A DNA stretch of 64,000 bases from Latilactobacillus sakei (GTDB lineage Bacteria > Bacillota > Bacilli > Lactobacillales > Lactobacillaceae): positions 1,736,001-1,800,000 of the forward strand of contig CP025839.1 in the NCBI GenBank assembly GCA_002953655.1, in the 5' to 3' direction. This document shows positions 27,111 to 41,410 of this stretch, piece after piece. The notes under the pieces were generated by a model. It saw only the letters and a list, made by a program, of their open reading frames with translations. It was not told the DNA's origin and searched no databases. Both the position numbers and the translations under genes were made by a program. Each line of letters begins with the position of its first letter. Position 1 is the stretch's first letter.

Positions 27111-28346
27111 CTAGAAGCGTTTCCCGAAAACAAATAAGCCAGAAAGACTCGCTACGATACCCGCAAAAATAGTCGCAATGGTCATTCCATGATTATCTTG
27201 ACCCGTTTGAAGTAAGGTGGTTGGTTTGTTGCCTTTTTCAGCCGTTACAGGTTTGGTTTTATCAGCACTATTAGTCGTGGTCCCTTGATGATTAGTAACA
27301 TTAACCGTGCCGTTAGCTGAATGACTTGTCGAACCGGCACCATTGGAAGTTGTGGCCCCCGGTGTCTTATGAGTTGATGTGCTTTGGTCTGAAGAACTCA
27401 TGCTACTTGAACCAGTTGTGTGGCTTGTGATATCGCTGCTTGAGCCACTATTTGATGAACTATTTGAATTACTTGATTCTTGACTTGATGACTCACTGCT
27501 TGATTCGCTGTTTGATGAACTGTTTGAGTCACTTGATTCTTGACTTGATGACTCACTGCTTGATTCGCCGTTTGATGAACTGTTTGAGTCACTTGATTCT
27601 TGACTTGATGACTCACTACTTGATTCGCTGTTTGATGAACTGTTTGAATTACTTGATTCTTGATTTGATGATTCGCTGTTTGATGAACTATTTGAATTAT
27701 TCGATTCGCTACCTGAGTTATTATTTGTTAGATGGTGTTTACCATTAACAAGGTAATCAATATGATTTAATGCATCATTAATAGTACCTGTGCTTTTACC
27801 ATCAATTTCCGTTGTAATATTAATATAACCAAGAGGCTTTACGACTTCATTCCCTTGAGAATAATTCGTAACATACATTCCTTTATTGGTACCTAAAGTA
27901 CTTGTCCCCATATACGCATTACCATTGGTCCAAACTGCTACCGTATGTGAACCATCAGATTCATATCTCTCTAAAGAAATCGCTTCACAAATTTGACCAC
28001 CGTTTTCAGAATCTTCCATAAAGAAACTAATATTAACTTTAAATTTACCATCATCGGTCACAAATTTCTCTTCATGTTCTCCGGGCCATCCAGCTCCAAT
28101 TTCAGCACCATTAAGATTAGCACTTTTTACATTAAGCACGTAATCACCTAGGTATTTATCATAAACACTATTTTCTACATTTCCGCTGACATTTATCGGC
28201 GTTTGTGTTGCAACCGCATCTACATGTTGTGCCGTCGTTGCCATCATCGCCGTTGTTGTACTCCCAAAGAGTGCAACTGCCGCCATTGATGTGAATAGTG
28301 TCCGTTTCCCCATTGTTTGGAACCCTTGTGTTTTCTTAAACTTCAT
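27111..28346 (-). CDS. Cell-wall-anchored Ser-rich repeat surface protein with LLQTG motif
   Basis: 411 residues. A long signal peptide with a hydrophobic core (TSMAAVALFG) ends near residue 44. An N-terminal domain of about 160 residues has no family I can name. A Ser/Asn/Glu/Gln-rich stalk (about residues 207-310) has a 20-residue repeat, then a Thr-rich spacer. The C-terminal sorting signal is LLQTG at residues 378-382, a hydrophobic helix and the tail GKRF. LLQTG departs from canonical LPxTG. ATG follows AGGGGAG. The adjacent sortase and divergent XRE regulator make a compact surface-protein locus. The N-terminal domain may be the ligand-binding part. Confidence 0.88.
   Translation of the reverse strand: MKFKKTQGFQTMGKRTLFTSMAAVALFGSTTTAMMATTAQHVDAVATQTPINVSGNVENSVYDKYLGDYVLNVKSANLNGAEIGAGWPGEHEEKFVTDDGKFKVNISFFMEDSENGGQICEAISLERYESDGSHTVAVWTNGNAYMGTSTLGTNKGMYVTNYSQGNEVVKPLGYINITTEIDGKSTGTINDALNHIDYLVNGKHHLTNNNSGSESNNSNSSSNSESSNQESSNSNSSSNSESSSESSSQESSDSNSSSNGESSSESSSQESSDSNSSSNSESSSESSSQESSNSNSSSNSGSSSDITSHTTGSSSMSSSDQSTSTHKTPGATTSNGAGSTSHSANGTVNVTNHQGTTTNSADKTKPVTAEKGNKPTTLLQTGQDNHGMTIATIFAGIVASLSGLFVFGKRF
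27461..27690 (-). repeat. 60-bp tandem repeat encoding the Ser-rich stalk
   Basis: Roughly 3.5 copies with an exact 60-bp period; three consecutive units differ at only a few bases, and flanking partial units are more diverged. Each unit encodes a 20-residue Ser/Glu/Asp/Asn block. The high identity makes copy-number change by slippage or recombination likely. Confidence 0.85.
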
Positions 28347-28579
28347 CTTTAAATCTCCCCTTAATTTTTAGATGTTAAATACCTCACTACCTAATCAACA
28401 AACTAGATACGTCATTACCTTGAATCTTTATTTTTCACAATACTCCCCCAGTCCTGTATTCTTTAAACAAACACATTATACCATTATAGTTTTACTAAAA
28501 CTAGAACTATATGTTGTTATGCAATTCAAAGATTTCCTTTATTGTCATTATTAGACAACTGTTGGAGGTCCTTAATTAA

Positions 28580-28915
28580 ATGGATAAAAAATACAATATT
28601 GGTACTCATATTCGAGATAGACGTAAATTTTTAGGAATGTCTCAAGAAAAATTGGCCGAGCTCAGTAAACTATCGGTCAACTATATCTCGCGCCTTGAAT
28701 TAGCTAAGGACACGAACCTAAGCATCAATGCATTAATTGCGATTTCAACAGCACTAGACGTCAATGTTTCAGAGCTGTTACTAACTGACGCCCAAAAATC
28801 GACTGAGTTGCCCTATTATCTAAAAAAACTTATCGACGAATTACTAACATTTGATGCTGATGAGGCAAACGAAATCAGTGAATTACTATTATCACTTGTT
28901 AGACGAATGAAATAA
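28580..28915 (+). CDS. XRE-family transcriptional regulator
   Basis: 111-residue DNA-binding protein. The N-terminal helix-turn-helix covers about residues 8-62 (IRDRRKFLGMSQEKLAEL, then SVNYISRLE); the C-terminal 45 residues are acidic and may dimerise. The ATG follows TTGGAGG. It is divergent from the surface-protein/sortase pair across a 233-bp AT-rich gap, so it is a candidate regulator of that pair. A hairpin terminator follows. Confidence 0.9.
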   Translation: MDKKYNIGTHIRDRRKFLGMSQEKLAELSKLSVNYISRLELAKDTNLSINALIAISTALDVNVSELLLTDAQKSTELPYYLKKLIDELLTFDADEANEISELLLSLVRRMK

Positions 28916-28920
28916 ATAAC

Positions 28921-28957
28921 AAAAAAGCTGGTGAAAATTAATTCATCGGCCTTTTTT
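28921..28957 (+). terminator. Terminator after the XRE gene
   Basis: GCTGGTGAA pairs with TTCATCGGC (two G-T pairs), flanked by A6 and T6, 5 bp after the stop codon. Confidence 0.75.
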
Positions 28958-29163
28958 GTTACCTATTATCTTCTCTCAAAACCATTCTTTAAATTAATAC
29001 TCTCCCTTGGCTATACATGGGCCCATGAAGTTTATAAGGCACACGACGGACTATTAGTCGGATTTCCTTTAACCTCTTCAGATTCGAGTTCTGGGGCTTA
29101 CCTGAAGCGCGATTAAATCATCTTTTTTACCTTAAAACTCAGAACTGCTATCAATAATCCGCG
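28958..29163. other. Non-coding stretch between two terminators
   Basis: About 200 bp bounded by the XRE terminator and a second plus-strand terminator at 29164-29198. One 61-codon frame begins at a GTG inside the first terminator and has no ribosome site; I do not accept it as a gene. It may be a relic or a small RNA. Nothing recognisable. Confidence 0.4.
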
Positions 29164-29198
29164 CACGCTTATTCTATAAATGAATAAAGCGTGTTTTT
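29164..29198 (+). terminator. Hairpin with T-run, plus strand
   Basis: ACGCTTATTC pairs with GAATAAAGCGT (one-base bulge), followed by T7. It terminates whatever is transcribed from 28958-29163 on the plus strand, or acts as a backup for the XRE gene. Confidence 0.6.
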
Positions 29199-29208
29199 TT
29201 ACTCACAA

Positions 29209-29238
29209 AAAAAGCGGACCGACAATTGTCGGTCCGCT
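29209..29238 (-). terminator. Terminator of the tRNA-Tyr/tRNA-Gln unit
   Basis: Perfect 14-bp inverted repeat AAGCGGACCGACAA / TTGTCGGTCCGCTT, followed by T7 on the minus strand, just past tRNA-Gln. Confidence 0.9.
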
Positions 29239-29252
29239 TACCTGATAAATTA

Positions 29253-29324
29253 TTGGGCTAGCTGGATTCGAACCAGCGCATGACAGGATCAAAACCTGTT
29301 GCCTTACCGCTTGGCCATAGCCCA
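29253..29324 (-). tRNA. tRNA-Gln (anticodon TTG)
   Basis: 72-nt cloverleaf. Acceptor stem TGGGCTA/TAGCCCA, anticodon loop with TTG, T arm CTGGTTCGAATCCAG, discriminator A. The CCA end is not encoded. Confidence 0.95.
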
Positions 29325-29330
29325 ATCAAG

Positions 29331-29411
29331 TGGAGGAGAGTGGATTCGAACCACCGAACCCGAAGGAGCGGATTTACAGTCCGCCGCGTTTAGCCACTTC
29401 GCTACTCCTCC
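29331..29411 (-). tRNA. tRNA-Tyr (anticodon GTA)
   Basis: 81-nt class II tRNA. Acceptor stem GGAGGAG/CTCCTCC, anticodon stem CGGACTGTAAATCCG with GTA, a long variable arm (CTCCTTCGGG) and T arm GTGGTTCGAATCCAC. It is 6 nt upstream of tRNA-Gln in one transcript. Confidence 0.95.
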
Positions 29412-29446
29412 ATATGTCTGTCTCATCTCATCGATTCAACTATATT

Positions 29447-29475
29447 AGTTTACAAAATTTCCAGACAAAAATCAA
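29447..29475 (-). promoter_or_regulatory. Promoter of the tRNA-Tyr/Gln unit
   Basis: -35 TTGATT (29470-29475), 17-nt spacer, -10 TAAACT (29447-29452) on the minus strand, 35 bp before tRNA-Tyr. Confidence 0.6.
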
Positions 29476-29536
29476 CCCTAAAATGCAAAAAAAACCTCGA
29501 TTATTGTATAAATAACCAAGATTTCTTTTAATTGAT

Positions 29537-30997
29537 TTAGTCAACGCCTTCCATTAACTTGTGAATTGGTTTCACGAAGAAAATTAAGACGATCCCGAAG
29601 ATCGCACTAACGATCCCGATGCCTAAGAAATATTTAATTTCAGTTTGTGGTGAGTATAAACGAACTAACTGTGCGTTGACCGCTTGGCCAGCAGCATCAG
29701 CTAAGAACCACATACTCATCATTTGTGATCTGAACGCTTTTGGTGCTAATTTGGTTGTAATCGAAAGGCCGATTGGTGAGATTAACATTTCAGCAATTTC
29801 AACAATTAACCATGAACCGATTAACCAGAAAGGACTAACACGCCCTGTCGTACCGTGTAATAATCCAGGAAGGGCCATAAACATGTATGATAATCCAGCG
29901 AAGATTAAACCAACCGCGAACTTACCGGGTGCTGAAGGTTGTTTCTTCCATGTACTCCATAACCAAACGAATAATGGTGTTAAAAGCATGATGAACAATG
30001 GATTTAATGATTGGAAGTTAGAAGCAGCTAAGTGCCAACCCCCAATATGCAAGATTGTTCGATCTTCAGCAAATAATGCTAAGACCACTGAACCTGATTC
30101 TTCAATACCCCAGAAAACAGCAGCAGCGATGAAGAGCGGAATATAAGCTAAAACGCGTGAACGTTCTTTTTTAGTAATTTTTTTGCTTGAAAGCATGTTG
30201 TAGAAGTAAATAATTGGAAGTGCAATTGCCACAATTGAGATAATTAAAACAATATTATCAATATTTAAGTTATTTGTTAGTTGTAAAGCAGTAATCCCAA
30301 GTGCAATAACGACTAAGCCGATAATCACTTTAATGATAATCCCTCTTAATTCGTCCGCTGCAATTGGATCGTTTGGTTTGGCATTTTCTTTGCTAAATTG
30401 TGAACGTCCTCGGTAATATTGAATAAGACCAAAGAACATCCCGATTGCTGCTAATGAGAACCCTAAATGGAAATTAACTTGTTGGCCGATTGTACCAACA
30501 ATCCATGGTGCTACGAATGACCCCAAGTTAATCCCGAAAACAAACATACTGAAACCAGCATCACGTCGACGGTCATTCTCACTGTACAAGCCACCAACCA
30601 TTTCGGAAACATTGGGTTTCAATAGCCCCGTTCCGACAACAATCAAACCAATTGAAATAAATAAAGCCGTTGCGCCCATCGGTACCGCTAGTACGATATG
30701 GCCCAACATGATGAAGAACCCACCGATGAAGACGGTCTTAAAGCTACCCCAGATTCGATCACTCAACCAACCGCCAACAACACTGGCTAGGTAAACCATC
30801 GAACCATAGATCGCCATCACTGACATTGCGGTTGCCTTGTCAAAGCCAAGACCACCTTTATCTAAAGCAAAATACATATAGAATAGTAAAATTGCACGCA
30901 TCCCGTAATAACTAAATCGTTCCCACATTTCTGTGAAGAATAACGTCGATAGGCCGTGCGGTTGACCAAAGAATGTCTTTTCATGTTTTTCTTCCAT
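29537..30997 (-). CDS. dtpT: POT-family di-/tripeptide proton symporter
   Basis: 486-residue inner-membrane transporter with 12-14 helices, importing di- and tripeptides with protons. The N-terminus FFGQPHGLSTLFFTEMWERFSYYGMRAILL is cut here to FTEMWERFSYYGMRAILL, containing the POT proton/peptide motif ExxERFxYYG. VGGWLSDRIWG and FSMFVFGINLGSF are further POT signatures. It fits the nutrition of a peptide-dependent LAB. The gene has an upstream promoter and an inverted repeat in its leader. ATG follows a weak GGGGT site. Confidence 0.95.
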   Translation of the reverse strand: MEEKHEKTFFGQPHGLSTLFFTEMWERFSYYGMRAILLFYMYFALDKGGLGFDKATAMSVMAIYGSMVYLASVVGGWLSDRIWGSFKTVFIGGFFIMLGHIVLAVPMGATALFISIGLIVVGTGLLKPNVSEMVGGLYSENDRRRDAGFSMFVFGINLGSFVAPWIVGTIGQQVNFHLGFSLAAIGMFFGLIQYYRGRSQFSKENAKPNDPIAADELRGIIIKVIIGLVVIALGITALQLTNNLNIDNIVLIISIVAIALPIIYFYNMLSSKKITKKERSRVLAYIPLFIAAAVFWGIEESGSVVLALFAEDRTILHIGGWHLAASNFQSLNPLFIMLLTPLFVWLWSTWKKQPSAPGKFAVGLIFAGLSYMFMALPGLLHGTTGRVSPFWLIGSWLIVEIAEMLISPIGLSITTKLAPKAFRSQMMSMWFLADAAGQAVNAQLVRLYSPQTEIKYFLGIGIVSAIFGIVLIFFVKPIHKLMEGVD

Positions 30998-31061
30998 TGT
31001 AATACCCCACTTTAAAACTTTATTATTTTTGAAACTAGGAATTGACAGCTATTAAGATAGG

Positions 31062-31080
31062 GATTTCAATAGTTGAAATC
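31062..31080. promoter_or_regulatory. Inverted repeat in the dtpT leader
   Basis: GATTTCAA-TAG-TTGAAATC, perfect 8-bp arms, lying between the predicted dtpT promoter and start codon. Possible operator or leader hairpin; the regulator is unknown. Confidence 0.45.
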
Positions 31081-31129
31081 GGCACTATACAAGAACTCTC
31101 TTATCATTCGCTTAGAATCTATAAATGCC

Positions 31130-31158
31130 ATTATAATCTTATTTTAATGTTAAAGCAA
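31130..31158 (-). promoter_or_regulatory. Predicted dtpT promoter
   Basis: -35 TTGCTT (31153-31158), 17-nt spacer, -10 TATAAT (31130-31135) on the minus strand. Implies a leader of about 125 nt. The remaining 260 bp up to the NUDIX gene is AT-rich and shows nothing else I can name. Confidence 0.65.
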
Positions 31159-31422
31159 TTCTTTTTTTTAATTTTTATGCACTTTACGATCAATTTTCAA
31201 ATCATTTTTCACTTATGTCTTCTAGAAATTTAATGATTAATATTAGCCACTTTCAGCTATTTTCAGACACTATTTTCTCAGCAAATAAAGGCGCATTAAT
31301 GTTAAATTATTGCATTCATTATTATTACGATGACTATAGTCTGATTTAAGTATCGTTTTAAATATCAAACATACCTCCAACCTTTGTAGTACAATGATTA
31401 GATAGAAAGTAGGTCGAACATT

Positions 31423-32007
31423 ATGGCGCAACTCAAATTAGTGACACTTAAGAAATTATTAGCGGATCGGTGGCTGAATTATTATGAAGCAACTTATCAA
31501 AATTCCAAACAAGAAGAGATTAATTATCATTTTGTCAGTCGTGAAGCCAATCTAACAACTGACAACCTTAAGCATCCTGTGACGGCTTCTGCGGTCACCA
31601 TGTTTTGCCTTAATCGTGATCATAGTCAAGTCTTATTACTACGTCAATTCAGGCTCCCTCTCAACGACTATGTCTATGGTAATTCAGCTGGTTTAATTGA
31701 ACCTGGTGAAACAGTCGAACAAGCCATTGAACGTGAACTCGTCGAAGAAACAGGCTATCAAGGTGTTCATATTGATCAAATCTTTAATCCTAGCTATTCT
31801 ACGCCGGGCATTACAGATGGCGCCATCACTTTAGCCATCTGTACAATTGATCAAATCCCTTCTCAAAATACGGCTTTAGAATCCGCTGAAGAATTGACTA
31901 GCATTTGGGTTGATAAAAAACAAGCTGCTGAAATATTAGCAAGCGGTAAGATATCAGGCCGAACACAACTGCTATTATGGCAATGGGTTAATAATCGCTT
32001 AAACTAA
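31423..32007 (+). CDS. NUDIX hydrolase, ADP-ribose pyrophosphatase-like
   Basis: 194 residues. The NUDIX box is GLIEPGETVEQAIERELVEETGY (quoted ends: GLIEPGE and RELVEETGY), about residues 88-110, matching GX5EX7REUXEEXGU. The flanking VLLLRQFRLPLNDYVYGNSAG and NPSYSTPGI pieces are typical of ADP-ribose/sugar-nucleotide pyrophosphatases (NudF-like). It would hydrolyse a nucleoside diphosphate linked to another group; the true substrate is open. ATG follows AAAGTAGG. A single-gene unit with its own terminator. Confidence 0.92.
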   Translation: MAQLKLVTLKKLLADRWLNYYEATYQNSKQEEINYHFVSREANLTTDNLKHPVTASAVTMFCLNRDHSQVLLLRQFRLPLNDYVYGNSAGLIEPGETVEQAIERELVEETGYQGVHIDQIFNPSYSTPGITDGAITLAICTIDQIPSQNTALESAEELTSIWVDKKQAAEILASGKISGRTQLLLWQWVNNRLN

Positions 32008-32050
32008 AATAAGACGTTGTTTCCATTTGGAAGCAACGTCTTATTTTTTA
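32008..32050 (+). terminator. Terminator after the NUDIX gene
   Basis: AATAAGACGTTG pairs with CAACGTCTTATT around a further pairing core, then T6. Confidence 0.88.
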
Positions 32051-32068
32051 TCCTATTAAGCGGTAATA

Positions 32069-32105
32069 AAAAAGCATTGTTAGTCTTAATGACTGACAAT
32101 GCTTA
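32069..32105 (-). terminator. Terminator of the rRNA-tRNA operon
   Basis: AGCATTGTCAGTC pairs with GACTAACAATGCT, followed by T7 on the minus strand, 27 bp beyond tRNA-Thr. Confidence 0.88.
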
Positions 32106-32131
32106 ACAAGAATCACATGCATAACACTTAG

Positions 32132-32204
32132 TGCCGGCTGCAGGAGTCGAACCTGTGACCCTCGGTTTACGATACCGATGCTCTACCAACTGAGCTAAGC
32201 CGGC
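32132..32204 (-). tRNA. tRNA-Thr (anticodon CGT)
   Basis: 73 nt. Acceptor GCCGGCT/AGCCGGC, D arm GCTCAGTTGGTAGAGC, anticodon stem TCGGT/ACCGA with CGT, T arm CAGGTTCGACTCCTG. Last tRNA of the rRNA operon. Confidence 0.93.
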
Positions 32205-32212
32205 ATAAAAGA

Positions 32213-32284
32213 TGACCCGTACGGGATTTGAACCCATGATACCGCCGTGAAAGGGCGGTGTCTTAACCACTTGACCAACGGGCC
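32213..32284 (-). tRNA. tRNA-Glu (anticodon TTC)
   Basis: 72 nt. Acceptor GGCCCGT/ACGGGTC, anticodon stem CCGCC/GGCGG with loop CTTTCAC, T arm ATGGGTTCAAATCCCGT. Confidence 0.94.
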
Positions 32285-32328
32285 GAAAATAAAAAACGAT
32301 TGAAGGGTCTCAACCGCTCATTTTATTA

Positions 32329-32401
32329 CTCCGGTTGTCAGGCTCGAACTGACGACATCATGATTAACAGTCATGCGCTCTACCAACTGAGCTAAACCGG
32401 A
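32329..32401 (-). tRNA. tRNA-Asn (anticodon GTT)
   Basis: 73 nt. Acceptor TCCGGTT/AACCGGA, anticodon stem CATGA/TCATG with loop CTGTTAA, T arm GTCAGTTCGAGCCTGAC, discriminator G. Confidence 0.94.
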
Positions 32402-32406
32402 ATCAA

Positions 32407-32523
32407 GCGTGGCAACGTCCTATCCTCGCAGGTAGTTTCCCACCAACTACTATCGGCGCTAAGAAGCTTAACTACTGTGTTCGACATGGGAACAGGTGTA
32501 TCCTTCTTGCTATCGCCACCACA
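32407..32523 (-). rRNA. rrf: 5S ribosomal RNA
   Basis: About 117 nt. Begins TGTGGTGGCGATAGC, contains the conserved CCCATGTCGAACACAG and closes with GTTGCCACGC pairing with the 5' end. tRNA-Asn follows 5 nt later. Confidence 0.95.
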
Positions 32524-32612
32524 CTATTTTGTGCTTACGCACTGAGAAGAACTTCGTTCTCTCAAAACTGCATAATAAGTAATATTTCATTTCAAAAGCC
32601 AAACATTGCACC

Positions 32613-37330
<4,718 letters not shown>

Positions 37331-37482
37331 AAAGTTTGTAGCTCTTGTTTTGTTACTTAATTTATTTGCTAGCGAAATTGACTTCGCAAATATGTTGTGC
37401 CCTAAAAGGGCGACCCTACACATTTGGTTTATCAAAACTTTGTTCAGTTTTCAAAGATCTACTGTGTTGAAACAGCTTAATT

Positions 37483-37512
37483 AATATACCATTTATAACA
37501 ACCGATTGTCAA
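37483..37512 (-). promoter_or_regulatory. rRNA operon promoter P2
   Basis: -35 TTGACA (37507-37512), 18-nt spacer, -10 TATATT (37483-37488), about 150 bp before 16S. Confidence 0.75.
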
Positions 37513-37606
37513 GAACTTTATTAATATTTTTTGAATAAATATTCAAAAGCAATTTCTAATGTTGCTCGTAATCGTTGTGGCTTTTATCTCGCTGACAACA
37601 TAGACT

Positions 37607-37635
37607 ACTATATCAGCTATCTATTCATTCGTCAA
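37607..37635 (-). promoter_or_regulatory. rRNA operon promoter P1
   Basis: -35 TTGACG (37630-37635), 17-nt spacer, -10 TATAGT (37607-37612). Tandem with P2, about 120 bp apart, as in Bacillus-type rrn operons. The rest of the 430-bp gap to lysS is AT-rich leader with no gene. Confidence 0.7.
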
Positions 37636-37764
37636 CTTTATTTATTCATCTTTATTTCAGAACTTTCAACGTCTAAATAATCCAATTTATCCGGTATTTT
37701 ATACAGAACATGAACAATTATCCAAAACCAGTCACCATATGACAGTTATCCCGAAAATTGCACA

Positions 37765-37792
37765 AAAAAAACGCCTTTTCAGGCGTTTAATT
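37765..37792 (-). terminator. Terminator after lysS
   Basis: AACGCCTG-AAA-AGGCGTT followed by T8 on the minus strand, 8 bp beyond the lysS stop codon. Confidence 0.9.
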
Positions 37793-37796
37793 TTTT

Positions 37797-39329
<1,533 letters not shown>

Positions 39330-39389
39330 TTACTTTCAATTATCTACTCTTGTTGATTTTAACATGAAACTAGGCAATTAAGTATCCCC

Positions 39390-40376
39390 TTATGCCATTC
39401 TTGCTTCAGTTTCTTCAACAAAACGGTCTAAAATATCGCCAACCGCTTGTTCTGTTTCAACTTCATTAACTGCCGCTTTTGTCTTAGCAGCGCGTGGAAT
39501 CCCCTTGAGGTAGTAAGCAGCTTGTTGTCTAAATTCACGACAAGCAACATTTTCGCCTTTTAATTCGACTAACCGATGTAACTGGAGCTTAGCTGTGGCG
39601 ATTTTTTCTCTTGGTGTTGGTTCTGCAATCAATTCACCGCTGCGCAAATAGGTTTCAACTTGACGTAAAATCCAAGGGTTCCCTAAAGCAGCGCGGCCAA
39701 TCATGACAGCGTCGGCACCGACTTCATCCAACATGCGCTTAGCATCTTGTGGTGTGCGGACATCCCCGTTACCCATAAATGGAATCTTCAATTCAGCTTT
39801 GACTTGCTTCAAAATGTCCCAGTCTGCTTGACCGGTATACATTTGTTTACGAGTCCGACCGTGCATAGCAAGTGCTGACGCACCAGCGCGTTCGGCAGCA
39901 AGGGCGTTTTGAACAGCAAAGATGTGATCTTCGTCCCAACCAGTCCGCATTTTGACTGTCACTGGCTTTTTAACAGCGTCGGTCACATATGAAACCATTT
40001 CGTAAACCTTGTTTGGATCTAATAACCAACGCGCACCAGCGTCTGTTTTCACGACTTTGTTCACGGGACAGCCCATGTTAATGTCGATGATGTCAGCTTG
40101 TGTGTGTTGGTCTACAAATTTAGCAGCCTCTACTAATGTGTCTTTTGAGCCACCAAAAATCTGGATGCTCACTGGATGTTCGTTTGGATCGACGAACATC
40201 ATGCCCATTGTTTTTTTGTTATTGTGCATAATCCCGCGGTCACTAATCATTTCACAGACGACTAATCCTGCGCCAAATTCCTTTGCAGTCACGCGAAATG
40301 CCGCGTTTGTAATACCAGCCATTGGTGCGACGACTACTTGATTTGGAATCGTCACGTCTCCTATTTGCCATGTCAT
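39390..40376 (-). CDS. dusB: tRNA-dihydrouridine synthase (DusB type)
   Basis: FMN- and NADPH-dependent reduction of uridine in the tRNA D loop. 328 residues. TIM barrel with VAPMAGITNAAFR, DINMGCPVNKVVK (catalytic Cys near residue 102), VKMRTGWD, ALAMHGRTR and GNGDV, followed by a C-terminal helical tRNA-binding domain (CREFRQQAAYYLKG). Weak ribosome site (GAAGGGAA) before ATG. Located between hslO and lysS. Confidence 0.95.
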   Translation of the reverse strand: MTWQIGDVTIPNQVVVAPMAGITNAAFRVTAKEFGAGLVVCEMISDRGIMHNNKKTMGMMFVDPNEHPVSIQIFGGSKDTLVEAAKFVDQHTQADIIDINMGCPVNKVVKTDAGARWLLDPNKVYEMVSYVTDAVKKPVTVKMRTGWDEDHIFAVQNALAAERAGASALAMHGRTRKQMYTGQADWDILKQVKAELKIPFMGNGDVRTPQDAKRMLDEVGADAVMIGRAALGNPWILRQVETYLRSGELIAEPTPREKIATAKLQLHRLVELKGENVACREFRQQAAYYLKGIPRAAKTKAAVNEVETEQAVGDILDRFVEETEARMA

Positions 40377-40459
40377 AATGCCAACCCATTCCCTTCGTGT
40401 CTTTCGACAATATCCAAGCTATCATAGCAAAAAATTATCTTTCAGGCAAAAATTCCGTC

Positions 40460-41338
40460 CTATTGTTCTGCTAAGATAGCTTTCAAATCTGCTTCACTAA
40501 ATTGATATTGTTTGCCACAAAACCGACATGTTGCTTCGGCACCGTGATCTTCTTCAATTAATTGTTTTAAATCTTGGGGCGCAATTGAACTGAGTGCTTT
40601 AGCAAATCGTTCCTTAGAACAATCACATTCGTATTTAACCGGTAATTCTTCCAATGTCTTCATTGGTAATTCGCCAACAATTTCGGTGATGATTTCTTCA
40701 GGGGTCATCCCTTGTTGCAATAATTCTGAAACAAGTGGCATTTCTTGTAGTCGTGCTTCTAATACGTCAATCAAGCGATCATCTGCGCCTGGTAAGATTT
40801 GAATCATAAAACCACCGGCAACGCCGATTGTGCTATCTTCATTGACAAAGACTGAAACGCCAACTGCTGATGGTGTTTGTTCTGATTTTGCTAAGTAGTA
40901 AGTAAAATCTTCACCTAATTCACCGGAAACTAATGGCACTTGCCCCGTGAAGGGTTCTTTAAGGCCGAGATCTTTAGTGACGCTTAACGTCCCCGTTGTC
41001 CCGACGCCGGCTTTAACATCAATCTTATTTTTCTCATTTGAAGGTAAGTTAACGTGGGGGTTCGTAACATAACCCTTAACCGTCCCTTGCGCGTTACCGT
41101 CAACTACGATTTTTCCGACAGGGCCATCGCCATCAACCTTAACCGTCATCTTAGTGTCGCCTTTTAAACCCGCAGCACTTAATAGTAATGTCCCAACAAT
41201 CGTCCGACCAAAAGCGGCTGATGATGTAGGCCATGTATCATGTTTTTCTTGTGCTTCTGTGACAACTTGTGTGGCATTTACAGCATAAGCCCGTAATTGG
41301 CCATCTTCTGATACTTGTTTGACTAAATAATCCTTCAT
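40460..41338 (-). CDS. hslO: Redox-regulated chaperone Hsp33
   Basis: Cytosolic holdase activated when oxidised. 292 residues. The N-terminal core is followed by a zinc-binding C-terminal switch with CDC (ECDCSKERFAKAL) and CRFC (ATCRFCGKQY), all four cysteines present. ATG follows AGAGGTAG. A terminator for ftsH precedes it, so it probably has its own promoter in the 72-bp gap. Confidence 0.96.
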   Translation of the reverse strand: MKDYLVKQVSEDGQLRAYAVNATQVVTEAQEKHDTWPTSSAAFGRTIVGTLLLSAAGLKGDTKMTVKVDGDGPVGKIVVDGNAQGTVKGYVTNPHVNLPSNEKNKIDVKAGVGTTGTLSVTKDLGLKEPFTGQVPLVSGELGEDFTYYLAKSEQTPSAVGVSVFVNEDSTIGVAGGFMIQILPGADDRLIDVLEARLQEMPLVSELLQQGMTPEEIITEIVGELPMKTLEELPVKYECDCSKERFAKALSSIAPQDLKQLIEEDHGAEATCRFCGKQYQFSEADLKAILAEQ

Positions 41339-41365
41339 TATGCTACCTCTTTATTTATTTGATAC

Positions 41366-41398
41366 AAAAAGGTCGACCACTAATCGTGTCGACCTTTT
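41366..41398 (-). terminator. Terminator after ftsH
   Basis: AAAAGGTCGAC pairs with GTCGACCTTTT, then T on the minus strand. Lies between ftsH and hslO and is nearly symmetrical. Confidence 0.8.
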
Positions 41399-41410
41399 CA
41401 TTATAACCGA

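Noticed and set aside
27461-27690. Possible CRISPR-like repeat array
   Set aside because: Contiguous 60-bp units without spacers, in frame within a surface-protein gene.
27440-27748. Open frame on the plus strand opposite the Ser-rich repeats
   Set aside because: Created by the low-complexity 60-bp repeat read on the other strand; no ribosome site and no family resemblance.
28931-29116. 61-codon frame after the XRE gene
   Set aside because: Starts with GTG inside the terminator hairpin, has no Shine-Dalgarno and no recognisable family.
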